A DNA stretch of 64,000 nt. Source: Actinomycetota bacterium. Its GTDB lineage: Bacteria; Actinomycetota; Thermoleophilia; Gaiellales; Gaiellaceae. The notes under the pieces were generated by a model. That model was not told where the DNA came from, made no database searches, and saw only the letters and a list, made by a program, of their open reading frames with translations. Below are positions 55,397-64,000 of this stretch, in pieces. The stretch lies in NCBI GenBank assembly GCA_003161615.1, contig PMOB01000006.1, positions 1-64,000 of the forward strand. Reading direction: 5' to 3'. Position 1 is the first letter of the stretch; every line of letters starts with the position of its first letter. The position numbers and the translations under genes were made by a program.

Positions 55397-56311
55397 CTAG
55401 TCCGTGCGGAGGATGCGCCAGGCGGCGAAGGCGATCAGGAGAAGCGCCACTCCGGTGAAGAGGGCTGTCTCGGTGAGCTGGAGCGGCCAGAAGTGGCTCT
55501 CGGGCTGGTAGACGGCATGGAAGAGGGCCTTGTTGAGATTCGGCGCCTGGAACTTGACGCCGCCGCCGGTAAAGCCGCCGCCGCTGATTACCCGATGGCC
55601 ATGGAGGGTCGCGAAAAAGTTCAGAACCTTGGCGTTGTTGAACGAGGCCGGCGGGCGACCTCTCCATGTTGCGTGCACGGCCGCCACGAGGTGATCGCGA
55701 AGCTTGAAATCGACCATGATCCGCGCGGCGAAGTAGGCGACGAAGCCGACAATGAGCGAGGCGGCGGTGCGCCGCCAGACGGCGCCGAGCGCGAGCGCGA
55801 GGCCGAGCGCGAAGAGCGTGTAGCCGAGCATTACGGTGCCGGTCGTGTCGAAGACGCCGGTGTCGAGACGTCCGTCGAGGTGAGCTATCGGCGTTCGCCA
55901 CCAACTGAAGAGCGCGATCAGGCCCCCGGCGGCCAGCAGGGCGGCAACGACCGGCAAGCCGAGCTTGCCGAGCAGCCAACGCCGGCGCGTGATGCTTTGC
56001 GTCCAGGCGAGCCGGTACGTCCCGTTCTCGAGGTCGGACACGAGGGGCGCGGCGAGCAGTACGCCGATCAGGCCGGGTAGGAGGTTGAACCAGCTGGCGA
56101 GGTTGCTGATCCCTCCGAACCGCGCCCGGAACAATCCGATCGCACTGTCGCACCGCAGCGCCTGGTGGACGATGCAGGCGCCGAGACTGTTGTGCTGGTA
56201 CGCGTCCCACATGTTGAGCCCGGTGGGAACGAGCCACGCCGTCAGAAGGGCGAGGACACCGAGAACGACGAGCGTCTCGGTCCGCTGCAGGCGCCAGCTG
56301 AGCCAGATCAC
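55397..56311 (-). CDS. ABC transporter permease
   Basis: Six-TM, LVSDLENGTYRLAWTQSITRRRWLLGKL; follows ATPase gene by 4-nt overlap. Confidence 0.85.
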   Translation of the reverse strand: MIWLSWRLQRTETLVVLGVLALLTAWLVPTGLNMWDAYQHNSLGACIVHQALRCDSAIGLFRARFGGISNLASWFNLLPGLIGVLLAAPLVSDLENGTYRLAWTQSITRRRWLLGKLGLPVVAALLAAGGLIALFSWWRTPIAHLDGRLDTGVFDTTGTVMLGYTLFALGLALALGAVWRRTAASLIVGFVAYFAARIMVDFKLRDHLVAAVHATWRGRPPASFNNAKVLNFFATLHGHRVISGGGFTGGGVKFQAPNLNKALFHAVYQPESHFWPLQLTETALFTGVALLLIAFAAWRILRTD

Positions 56312-57192
56312 GACGCCACCGCCTCGCGCCGGCGCGCCGCGTCCTGGCCGAGATACGCGAGGACGATCTCCTCGAGGTCGAGCTCGTGCACCGTCCAGCG
56401 CGCGTCGTAGACGTGGCCGTTCGCGCGGACGAGCAAGGTCGTCTGCCGCTCGGCGTGACTCTCGCGCACGACGTCGTGCATCCGCGCCACCTCGCCCGCG
56501 TCGTCTCGCGGACCGGTGAGCAGGCGGTGGGAGGCGACGATCTCCTCGATCGGCCCGACGAGCTGCGTCCGTCCGACGGCGAGGATGACGAGGTGGTCGC
56601 AGACCCGCTCGAGGTCGGCGAGGATGTGGGACGAGAGCACGACCGTCAGCTCGCGCTCGGCAACGGCCTCCAGCACCGACTGCATGAACTCGCGCCGGGC
56701 GAGGGGGTCGAGCGACGCGACAGGCTCGTCGAGAAGGAGAAGCGCCGGGCGCTTCGCGAGGGTTAGCGTGAGCGCGACCTGCGCGCGCTGTCCCCCGGAC
56801 AGGCTCCGCACCTTCTTCTTCAGCGGCAGATCCAGCTCGGCGATGCGAGCGCGCGCCGCCTCGTCGTCCCACGCGGGGTTGAGCTTCCGGCCGACGCGCA
56901 GCATCTCCGCAACGGTGAAGCCGCCGTACAGCGGATGCTCCTGCGCGAGGAAGCCGACGCGCGGCAGCGCCTCGGCCGCGTCGGCGTGCGGATCGAGCCC
57001 GAGCACGCGCACCGATCCGGCGCTCGGTCGGCTCAGGCCGACGGCGAGGCGGAGCAGCGTCGTCTTGCCGGCGCCGTTCGGGCCGACGAGCGCGGTCACG
57101 GAGCCGCGCGGGATCTCGAGCGTGCAGTCGCGCAGCGCCCACTGGGAGCCGTACCGCTTGCCGAGCTCGTGGGTGGAGAAAGCGGCGTTCAC
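56308..57192 (-). CDS. ABC transporter ATP-binding protein
   Basis: ALVGPNGAGKTTLLRLAVGL, LSGGQRAQVALTLTLAKRPALLLLDEPVASLDPLAR. Confidence 0.95.
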   Translation of the reverse strand: MNAAFSTHELGKRYGSQWALRDCTLEIPRGSVTALVGPNGAGKTTLLRLAVGLSRPSAGSVRVLGLDPHADAAEALPRVGFLAQEHPLYGGFTVAEMLRVGRKLNPAWDDEAARARIAELDLPLKKKVRSLSGGQRAQVALTLTLAKRPALLLLDEPVASLDPLARREFMQSVLEAVAERELTVVLSSHILADLERVCDHLVILAVGRTQLVGPIEEIVASHRLLTGPRDDAGEVARMHDVVRESHAERQTTLLVRANGHVYDARWTVHELDLEEIVLAYLGQDAARRREAVAS

Positions 57193-57581
57193 GCCACGCG
57201 CCTCGCAGAGCTGTGCTGTTCGGAGAGGAGCGCCTCGATCGCCTGCTCGTCGAGCCCTGCGGCGCGCGCCTGCGCGAACCACTGCCGCAACGAGCGACGC
57301 AACTTGCCGAAGTCGTCTCCCAGCGGTGCCGGTGCGGAGGTCTTCACGAACGTTCCCTGACCGCGGCGACCCTCGGCGATCCCGTCGCTCTCGAGCACCC
57401 CGTACGCCTTGAGCACGGTGTTCGGGTTGATCGCGAGGCTCGTCACGACCTCCTTCACGGTCGGCAGCTGGTCGCCCGGCTGCAGAATCCCGAGCTGGAC
57501 CGCGTGGCGCACTTGCTGCACGAGCTGGAGATAGGTCGGCACGCCGGAACGCGAGTCCAGGTGGAAGGCGATCAATGCCAT
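57189..57581 (-). CDS. GntR (YtrA-like) transcriptional regulator
   Basis: GVPTYLQLVQQVRHAVQLGILQPGDQLPTVKEVVTSLAINPNTVLKAYGVLESDGIAEGRRGQGTFV. Confidence 0.94.
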   Translation of the reverse strand: MALIAFHLDSRSGVPTYLQLVQQVRHAVQLGILQPGDQLPTVKEVVTSLAINPNTVLKAYGVLESDGIAEGRRGQGTFVKTSAPAPLGDDFGKLRRSLRQWFAQARAAGLDEQAIEALLSEQHSSARRVA

Positions 57582-57582
57582 A

Positions 57583-57600
57583 TATCTAGTGTTATAGATA
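57583..57600 (-). promoter_or_regulatory. Palindromic operator abutting the GntR gene start
   Basis: TATCTA-gtgtta-TAGATA inverted repeat 1 nt upstream of the ATG. Confidence 0.65.
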
Positions 57601-57615
57601 AACTACGGCAGCGTG

Positions 57616-58518
57616 TCAAGCGCCCGGCGTAGCCGCCGCGACCGCCTGTCGCCGCAGCCGCCGCTCGAGATAGAGGCCCAAGAAGATGAGGAGCCCGCCG
57701 GCGATCTCGAGGGGATGGAGCGACTCGGAAAGCAGCACGAGCGCGAACAGCACGCCGAAGAACGGCTGGAGGTTGTTGACGATCACCGCGCGCGCAGCTC
57801 CGACGCGGTTGACGGCCGTGAACCAGAGGATGTTCGTCAGGAAGAGCGGACCGACGACCGCATAGGCGAAGCCGAGCCACACGAGCGTCCCGAAGTGGAA
57901 CTGCTGGTGCGAGACCTGCGGGATCGAGATGAGCGCGAGCGGCGCCCAGCCGATCGCGAGCACGACTGCGCTGATCCGGTACGGCGAATACCGGCGCATG
58001 AGCGGCGCGATCGCGACCGTGTAGCACGCCCACGTCAGCGCCGTGCCGACGGCGATGACGTTGCCCTTCGTGCTCGTGCTGAAGCCGCCGCCCGCGCCGA
58101 CCGCGACGAGCGCGACGCCGGCGAACGTGACCACCGCGCCGACCCAGAACGCGCGGGTGAGCCGCTCGAGCCGGAAGAGGAGCGAGACGATCGCGACGAA
58201 GACGGGCGTCGTCCCGAAAAGGAGCGAGACGGTCGAGGCCTGCGCGAACTTCAGGCTGTAGACGAAGCAGAGCTGGTTGCAGAAGATCATCGCGGCCGCG
58301 ATCGCGACGTAGCGCCAGTCCTCCCGGGCGATCCGGAAGGAGCCCTCGCGCCGGTACGTGAAGATCCAGAAGAGCGAGATCGCGGCGAAGTAGCGGATCG
58401 TCCCGTAGGCGAGCGGCAGCCAGCCGTGCTCGAACATGTACTTCGTGACGGTGACGTTCAGCGCCCACAGGAGCACCGCCCCCAACAACATCGCGTACTC
58501 GGGAGAGGGCCTGCGCAC
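57616..58518 (-). CDS. EamA/DMT family transporter
   Basis: Ten-TM, duplicated EamA: ALLLWALNVTVTKYMFEHG... AARAVIVNNLQPFFGVLFALVLLSESLHPLEIAGGLLIFLG. Confidence 0.93.
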   Translation of the reverse strand: MRRPSPEYAMLLGAVLLWALNVTVTKYMFEHGWLPLAYGTIRYFAAISLFWIFTYRREGSFRIAREDWRYVAIAAAMIFCNQLCFVYSLKFAQASTVSLLFGTTPVFVAIVSLLFRLERLTRAFWVGAVVTFAGVALVAVGAGGGFSTSTKGNVIAVGTALTWACYTVAIAPLMRRYSPYRISAVVLAIGWAPLALISIPQVSHQQFHFGTLVWLGFAYAVVGPLFLTNILWFTAVNRVGAARAVIVNNLQPFFGVLFALVLLSESLHPLEIAGGLLIFLGLYLERRLRRQAVAAATPGA

Positions 58519-58552
58519 TATCTCGACGCTACATTCCTCTAGGGTTTCTGCG

Positions 58553-58828
58553 ATGCCAGAGCCGACTTTCGCCGACGTCGACGCCCTCGTCGGGCCTGCG
58601 ACACCGCACTTCGCATACCAGCTGCGGGCGCGCGTCCGCGAGCTCGTCCGCGACCTGCCGGACGACCATCCGGTGCGCGTCTACGCGGAGGAAAAGGTCG
58701 CGCTGCTCGACCGGCTCGGCTACGCCTCCTCGAAGGCGGTCGACAGCCACCGGGAGCCGCGGACGCGTCCCGGCTGGGGCGAGCTCCCGAGCTCGGCGCC
58801 CGCCGACGAGCCGCTGCCACGGGCATGA
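58553..58828 (+). CDS. small conserved-looking hypothetical protein
   Basis: 91 aa; MPEPTFADVDALVGPATPHFAYQLRARVRELVRDLPDDHPVRVYAEEKVALLDRLGYASSKA; 4-nt overlap with next gene. Confidence 0.65.
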   Translation: MPEPTFADVDALVGPATPHFAYQLRARVRELVRDLPDDHPVRVYAEEKVALLDRLGYASSKAVDSHREPRTRPGWGELPSSAPADEPLPRA

Positions 58829-59559
58829 GCCTCGACGGCGCCTCGGTGCTGGTCACCGGGGGAACGCGCGGGATCGGCAGGGCGATCGCCCTTCGCCTCG
58901 TCGCCGACGGCGCGAGCCGCGTGACGCTCGGCTACATGCGCAACGACACCGCGGCCGAAGAGGCGGCGGGGCTGATCCGCGACGCCGGCGCCGAGCCCGT
59001 CCTCGTGCGCGGCAACGTCGCCGAGGCGAAGACGGTGGCGAAGCTCGCCGCCACCGGGCCGTTCCGCATCGTCGTCCACAACGCGGCGACGGGCGTGATC
59101 CGGTCCGCACTCGAGACCGAGGACAAGCACTGGGACTGGACGCTCGCCGCGAACGCTCGCGCGCTCCTCTCCCTCGCCCGCGCCACCGCGCCACAGATGC
59201 ACGAGGGCGGCGCGATCGTCGCGATCTCGAGCCTCGGCTCGCAGCGCGTTCTCCCGAACTACGTCCTGATCGGCGTCTCGAAAGCGGCGCTCGAGACGGC
59301 CGTCCGCTACCTCGGCGTCGAGCTCGCACCACGCGGGATCCGCGTCAACTGCGTCTCCGGCGGCGTCGTCGACACCGAGGCGCTCGACTGGTTCCCGAAC
59401 AAGGAGCAGATGCTCGCCTCCGTCAAGCGGACGCCCGCAGGCCGGCTCGTCGAGCCAAAGGACATGGCCGCGGCGGTCTCCTTCCTCTGCTCGGACGACG
59501 CCGCGATGATCTGCGGCCAGACGCTCGTCGTCGACGGCGGCTACTCGCTGCCCGCGTAG
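58825..59559 (+). CDS. SDR, FabL-like enoyl-ACP reductase
   Basis: HWDWTLAANARALL, ISSLGSQRVLPNYVLIGVSKAALETAVRYLGVELAPRGIRVNCVSGGVVDTEALDWFPNKEQM, TPAGRLVEPKDM, MICGQTLVVDGG closely match the FabL pattern. Confidence 0.82.
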   Translation: MSLDGASVLVTGGTRGIGRAIALRLVADGASRVTLGYMRNDTAAEEAAGLIRDAGAEPVLVRGNVAEAKTVAKLAATGPFRIVVHNAATGVIRSALETEDKHWDWTLAANARALLSLARATAPQMHEGGAIVAISSLGSQRVLPNYVLIGVSKAALETAVRYLGVELAPRGIRVNCVSGGVVDTEALDWFPNKEQMLASVKRTPAGRLVEPKDMAAAVSFLCSDDAAMICGQTLVVDGGYSLPA

Positions 59560-59563
59560 CGCG

Positions 59564-60205
59564 ATGGAGCCGACCGAGGAGAACCTCCGCGCGTTCGACG
59601 CCAGGCACCGCGCGCATCACGAGCCGGACGTGCTGCCTGAGCTCGTGGCGAGGACGCTAGGCGAGCTCGGAAAGAAGAAGGTGTTGCACCTGCTCTGCTC
59701 GACGGGCGAGGCGACGGCCGCGCTCGCGGAGCTCGGGGCGGTCGTCACCGGGGTCGATCCGCGCGCCGGGGCGCTCGAGGCGGCGCGGGAGCGGTGGCCG
59801 AAGATCCTCTGGGTGGACGGCGACCCGCAGGAGCTGCCGCGACAACTGCGGCGCGCGCGTTTCGACCTCGTCTACTCCGGCGAAGGCGTCCTCGACCGGC
59901 TGCACGATCTCGAGACATGGGCCGGCGGAATCGCGGCGGCGCTCAAGGCCGGCGGGGAGTTGCTCGTCTTCGACGACCACCCGGTGGCGGACTGCGTCGA
60001 CGGGCTGCTCCGCTGGCGGAGCGACTACTTCCGTGATCCCGCCGAGCCCGACCGGCTGTGGCGGATGGGGCAGATCGTGAGCGCGCTCGCGCGGGCGGGG
60101 CTGCACGTCGTCGCGCTCGAGGAGTACCCGGGCGGAACGTCCCGCCGCCGCCACGACCGGCGAATCCCGGCGACGTTCCTACTCTACGCGCGCAAAGCCG
60201 CCTAG
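59564..60205 (+). CDS. class I SAM-dependent methyltransferase
   Basis: VLHLLCSTGEATAALAELGAVVTGVDPRAGALEAAR. Confidence 0.85.
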   Translation: MEPTEENLRAFDARHRAHHEPDVLPELVARTLGELGKKKVLHLLCSTGEATAALAELGAVVTGVDPRAGALEAARERWPKILWVDGDPQELPRQLRRARFDLVYSGEGVLDRLHDLETWAGGIAAALKAGGELLVFDDHPVADCVDGLLRWRSDYFRDPAEPDRLWRMGQIVSALARAGLHVVALEEYPGGTSRRRHDRRIPATFLLYARKAA

Positions 60206-61119
60206 CGGCCGAGCCGCAAGATGCGCCCCACCGTCGCACGGGCAATCATCCCCGCCATCGCGGGGTTCTCCTGGAGCCGCCGCACCGAGTACGCGTACCA
60301 CTGCTCGCCGTAAGGGACGTAGACGCGAAGCCGGTGACCCGCGGCGACGAGCTCGTCGCGCCGCTCCTCCCGCACACCGAGCAGCATCTGCAGCTCGTAC
60401 TCGAGCGGCCCGAGCCCCCGCTGGGAGATCCGCCCGAGCGACTCGCCGATCAGCCACTCGTCGTGGGTTGCCACGCCGACATAGCAACTTGCGTCGAAGA
60501 GCGCGTCGAGACAGCGGAGGTAGCTCGCGCGCACCGCCTCGAACTCCGTGAACGCGATCGCGCCTCGCTCGAGATAGATCCCCTTGCAGAGCCGGACGCT
60601 CGGCCGAAGTTCGGCGAGCGCGGCGATGTCATCGAGCGTCCGCCGCAGTCGCGCCTGGAGGACGACGCCGATGTTGTCGTGCCCCTCCTCGCGCAACTCG
60701 CGATAGAGGCGCAGCGTGTCGTCGGTCGTCGACGAGTCCTCCATGTCGATGCGCACGGAGTTGCCGTAGCCGGCCGCGGTGCGCACGACGTCGAGGAGGT
60801 TCTCGCGGCAAAGCTCGTACGAAAGCCCGAGCCCGAGCGCTGTGAGCTTGACGCTGACATTCGAGTCGAGTGCCGCCTCGTCGATCGCGGCGAAGACGTC
60901 GCGGTACGCCTGCGCGATGGCGCGCGTCTCCTCCTCGCGCGTGATCTCCTCGCCGAGGACGTCGACCGTCGCCATCTTCCCGCCGGTGTTGAGATCGCGG
61001 ACGACCGCGACCGCGTCGGCGAGCGTCTCGCCCGCGATGTACCGGGCCGAGAAGAGCTGCACCACGGGCTTCGGCACCGCCGGCAAGAGGCGGACGATGG
61101 CGGAGTCGAGGAGCGACAC
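60202..61119 (-). CDS. proline dehydrogenase
   Basis: FSARYIAGETLADAV, SVKLTALGLGLS, VRIDMEDSSTTDDTL, VRLCKGIYLE, YVPYGEQWYAYSVRRLQENP. Confidence 0.92.
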   Translation of the reverse strand: MSLLDSAIVRLLPAVPKPVVQLFSARYIAGETLADAVAVVRDLNTGGKMATVDVLGEEITREEETRAIAQAYRDVFAAIDEAALDSNVSVKLTALGLGLSYELCRENLLDVVRTAAGYGNSVRIDMEDSSTTDDTLRLYRELREEGHDNIGVVLQARLRRTLDDIAALAELRPSVRLCKGIYLERGAIAFTEFEAVRASYLRCLDALFDASCYVGVATHDEWLIGESLGRISQRGLGPLEYELQMLLGVREERRDELVAAGHRLRVYVPYGEQWYAYSVRRLQENPAMAGMIARATVGRILRLGR

Positions 61120-61170
61120 GGGCGGCGCGATTCTACGCGGGCGGTGTAATTTCCCGGCGACAACGCTGCG

Positions 61171-61193
61171 GCACTCCACCCTGGAAGGAGTGC
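61171..61193 (+). promoter_or_regulatory. RBS-sequestering hairpin upstream of 61196 ORF
   Basis: GCACTCC-accctggaa-GGAGTGC; GGAG Shine-Dalgarno lies in 3' arm, 2 nt before ATG. Confidence 0.5.
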
Positions 61194-61195
61194 AA

Positions 61196-61819
61196 ATGGC
61201 AACGTCTCTTCTCCTCTGGCTCGCGACGCTCGGCTTCCTGTTCGGGATTGCCCTCGTCACCGGCCGCGTCGTCACCGGCGACTGGCGCGGCATCCTCGTC
61301 GACACGCGGAACAAGCTCAGCATCGCGCGACTCCAGCTCCTGCTCTGGACGGCCTTCATCCTGTCCGCCTACCTCGCCGTTGCTCTGGCGAACGTCGCCG
61401 CGGGCGCGGCGAATCCGCTCGGGATTTCCGTGCCGGAGGGCTTGTGGGCGGCGATGGGAGTGAGCACGGCGTCGCTCGCAGCGGCGCCCTATGTCCTCAA
61501 CCGGCAGCCCGGCAAGCTCGCGACGAACGCCTCACCGGAGACGGCGAGCTGGCGGGATCTCGTCAGCGACGAGGTCGACGGCTTCGACCACCTCGTGGAT
61601 CTCGGAAAGCTCCAGATGGTGCTCGTCACGGGCGTGCTTCTCGTCGCCTATGCGGTCGCGCTCGCCGACCGGCTCAGAGCGGGGCCGGCAGTCGTCCACT
61701 CGCTTCCTGCCGTGAACGACGCGTTCGTGATCCTGCTCGGGATCAGCCACGCGGGCTATCTCGCGAAGAAGCGCGCGCCGCGCTCGGGTGCGACGAGAAC
61801 CGCTAGCTCTCGCGCATGA
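61196..61819 (+). CDS. hypothetical membrane protein
   Basis: 207 aa, four predicted TM; NKLSIARLQLLLWTAFILSAYLAVAL. Confidence 0.75.
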   Translation: MATSLLLWLATLGFLFGIALVTGRVVTGDWRGILVDTRNKLSIARLQLLLWTAFILSAYLAVALANVAAGAANPLGISVPEGLWAAMGVSTASLAAAPYVLNRQPGKLATNASPETASWRDLVSDEVDGFDHLVDLGKLQMVLVTGVLLVAYAVALADRLRAGPAVVHSLPAVNDAFVILLGISHAGYLAKKRAPRSGATRTASSRA

Positions 61820-62099
61820 ACCCCTGGCGCGCGGCGCTGACGAGCGCCACCGCCTCGGGGAAGAGAACGCGCATCGCGTCGCGCAGGGCGATCGTCTGCT
61901 CGTCGACGCCGCCCGTCGGCTGCATCTGCTGCAGCGCTGCCGAGGTCAGTTCGACGGCGGTGTTGAGCGTGAGGGTCGCGAACTGCTCGCGCTGCGCCTC
62001 GTGGACGCTCTCCGCCTGCTGCTCTGCGAACTCCCGCAGCCCGCGCATGATCTCCTCGGGGTCGCCCCCGAACGGCAAGCCGAATCCTCCACCTTCCAT
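61803..62099 (-). CDS. hypothetical protein
   Basis: 98 aa, helical; MEGGGFGLPFGGDPEEIMRGLREFAEQQAESVHEAQ. Confidence 0.6.
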   Translation of the reverse strand: MEGGGFGLPFGGDPEEIMRGLREFAEQQAESVHEAQREQFATLTLNTAVELTSAALQQMQPTGGVDEQTIALRDAMRVLFPEAVALVSAARQGFMRES

Positions 62100-62121
62100 G
62101 CGGCCAGGGTAGCGGCGCGGC

Positions 62122-62670
62122 TCAGCTCAGCGGCAGCTTGTATGAGCGCTCGACATCGGCCGTGAGCTCCTCGACGGCTCCGATCGCCGACTGCATGGCG
62201 GCCGCGAAGGGAGAACCAACGCTCGCGCCAAGCGCCCCCTCCAGGCGGCGTGAGGCGCTGCCGATCGCGTCGAGATAGGCCCCGCTCGCGACGCACGGTA
62301 CCGGCTGGAGCGTCTCGGCGAGCGCCGCCGCGGCCGTCTCCGCCTCCTCGATCCCTTCCGGCGCCTCGGTCTCGCGCAACTTGGCGAGCCGCGCGCGGAG
62401 CTCGGCAAGATCGCCGCCGCCCGCCGACTCCTCCGCCACCTCGCACAGCGCGGTGAGCGAAACCGCCTCCCGCACGAGCCGAACATCGTTTATCGGCTGC
62501 GCGTCGCCATCGAGCCCGAGCCAGGAGTGGCCGTCCGCCGAGGCGAACGCGCAGAGGTAGACGCGGCGGCCAAGGGTCTCCGCGACGAGCACGCCCGCGA
62601 GCTCCTCCCCGTCCGCCGCGAAGGCGGCAGCTGCGGCCGCGATCCGCGCGACGTCGTCCGCCACAGCCAT
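62122..62670 (-). CDS. hypothetical protein
   Basis: 182 aa; internally consistent reading frame, codon bias. Confidence 0.6.
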   Translation of the reverse strand: MAVADDVARIAAAAAAFAADGEELAGVLVAETLGRRVYLCAFASADGHSWLGLDGDAQPINDVRLVREAVSLTALCEVAEESAGGGDLAELRARLAKLRETEAPEGIEEAETAAAALAETLQPVPCVASGAYLDAIGSASRRLEGALGASVGSPFAAAMQSAIGAVEELTADVERSYKLPLS

Positions 62671-62687
62671 GCAGGGAGAATAGGCGC

Positions 62688-63401
62688 GTGGAGTCGACCG
62701 CCCGGACGCGTCACGCCCGCGAGCTGTTCGCGCCGCTCGGCGGGACGTATGACCGCTATGCGCGTTTGCTCTCGCTCGGCCAGGACCCGCGCTGGCGCGC
62801 TTTCCTCGTCACGCGGATCCCGCCGGATGCGCGGCGCGTCCTCGACGTGGCGAGCGGGACGGCGGCGGTCGCGATCGAGCTGGCGCGCGCGGAGCCGGAG
62901 CGCACCATCGTCGGCGTCGACCAAAGCGCAGAGATGCTCGCGGCCGGCCGCGCCCGCGTCGGGGCTGCGGGACTCGCCGACCGGATCGAGCTGGGCGAAG
63001 GACACGCCGAGTCGCTTCCGTTCGCGGACGGCGAGTTCGACGCCCTTACGTTCACGTATCTCCTGCGGTACGTCGACGACGTCCCCGCGACGCTGCGGGA
63101 GCTTGCGCGCGTCGTGCGGCCGGGCGGTGTGATCGCGATGCAGGAGTTCGGCCTGCCGCGCGGCGTCTGGCGGCCGTTGTGGGAGCTGTACGTCCGCGTC
63201 GGCCTGCCGGCGGCGGGCGCGGTGATCGCGCCGGGCTGGCACGAGGTAGGGAGCTTCCTCGGGCCGAGCATCCGCGACTTCTGGACGCGCCGGCCGGAGC
63301 CGGCGCTGCTCGAGGCGTGGCGGGAAGCCGGGATCGAGAGCGTCCAGGCCCTCCGGCTCAGCGTCGGCGGCGGCATCGTCGTCTGGGGACGGCGCGCGTG
63401 A
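62688..63401 (+). CDS. UbiE-like class I methyltransferase
   Basis: LFAPLGGTYDRYARLLSLGQDPRWR, VLDVASGTAAVAIELA, GHAESLPFADGEFDALTFTYLLRYVDD, VLRPGG-like VVRPGGVIAMQEFG. Confidence 0.9.
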   Translation: MESTARTRHARELFAPLGGTYDRYARLLSLGQDPRWRAFLVTRIPPDARRVLDVASGTAAVAIELARAEPERTIVGVDQSAEMLAAGRARVGAAGLADRIELGEGHAESLPFADGEFDALTFTYLLRYVDDVPATLRELARVVRPGGVIAMQEFGLPRGVWRPLWELYVRVGLPAAGAVIAPGWHEVGSFLGPSIRDFWTRRPEPALLEAWREAGIESVQALRLSVGGGIVVWGRRA

Positions 63402-64000
63402 ACCTCTCGCGGCCTCGCCCCGCCTTCTACGCGCTCGAGTCCGGCGGCTGGCGCGACTACGTCACCCTCCTCCATCCGCCGTACACGCTCTGGCACCTCT
63501 CCTATGTCGCGGTCGGTGCCGCCCTCGCGCCGCGCATGGACTGGGCGCTGCTCGGCTGGACGACGCTGGCGTTCGCGCTCGCCATGGGGGTCGGCGCGCA
63601 CGCGCTCGACGAATTGAGCGGGAGACCGCTGCAGACGCGAATCCGGACGCGGACGCTCGTCGCACTCGCCGCAGTATCGATCGGCGCCGCTTGCGCGATC
63701 GGCTGCGCGATCGCAGTCTCGCGCGACCTCTGGCTCCTCGCCTTCGTCGCAGTCGGCGGCTTCATCGTCGTCGCGTACAACCTCGAGCTGTTCGGCGGCT
63801 CGCTCCATGGCGGCTTTTGGTTCCCGGCGGCCTGGGGCGCGTTCCCCGTCCTCACCGCGTATTTCGCCGCCGCGCACACGCTGCGCGGCGCCGCGTTCGC
63901 CGCCGCCGCCTACGCGTTCGCCTCGAGCTGGGCACAGCGACAACTTTCGACGCCGGTCCGGCTCGTCCGGCGACGGGTCGTGGCGATCGACGGGGAGATG
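63398..64000 (+). CDS. integral membrane protein (UbiA-like?), runs off window
   Basis: Open frame from GTG 63398 (VNLSRPRPAFYALESGGWRDYVTLLHPPYTLWHLSYVAVGAALAP...) to window end; absent from ORF track as no stop. Confidence 0.7.
   Translation, partial: MNLSRPRPAFYALESGGWRDYVTLLHPPYTLWHLSYVAVGAALAPRMDWALLGWTTLAFALAMGVGAHALDELSGRPLQTRIRTRTLVALAAVSIGAACAIGCAIAVSRDLWLLAFVAVGGFIVVAYNLELFGGSLHGGFWFPAAWGAFPVLTAYFAAAHTLRGAAFAAAAYAFASSWAQRQLSTPVRLVRRRVVAIDGEM

Overview
High-GC actinobacterial chromosome segment, probably Thermoleophilia-like (taxonomy is inference). It is dominated by housekeeping and metabolic genes: ispH, ileS, trxA, fabI, alr-nnr-acpS, glmS/glmM/rpsI/rplM, guaA/guaB, pfkB/pyrF/HU/pyrE, rdgB/rph/murI, a tyrosine-catabolism group (hppD, hmgA, a FAH-like gene) and an ABC/GntR cassette. 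There are two tRNA genes and no phage, IS or CRISPR. The strongest hidden signal is at 13900-14361. The ORF track splits this peroxiredoxin-like gene at an in-frame TGA (14035-14037). The TGA sits exactly at the peroxidatic Cys position (FDWSTT-U-TSELE), and a hairpin with bacterial-SECIS geometry starts 6 nt downstream, so this is a candidate selenoprotein. Other notable items: an IleRS with a swapped HIGH motif (GVHH); a dispersed three-hairpin noncoding element found twice, possibly three times, always between convergent genes; an RBS-sequestering hairpin at 61171-61193; co-occurrence of FabI and a FabL-like reductase; a beta-propeller + MoaD/ThiS-like gene pair; a GntR operator palindrome; and a structured leader or sRNA with a terminator upstream of ispH.
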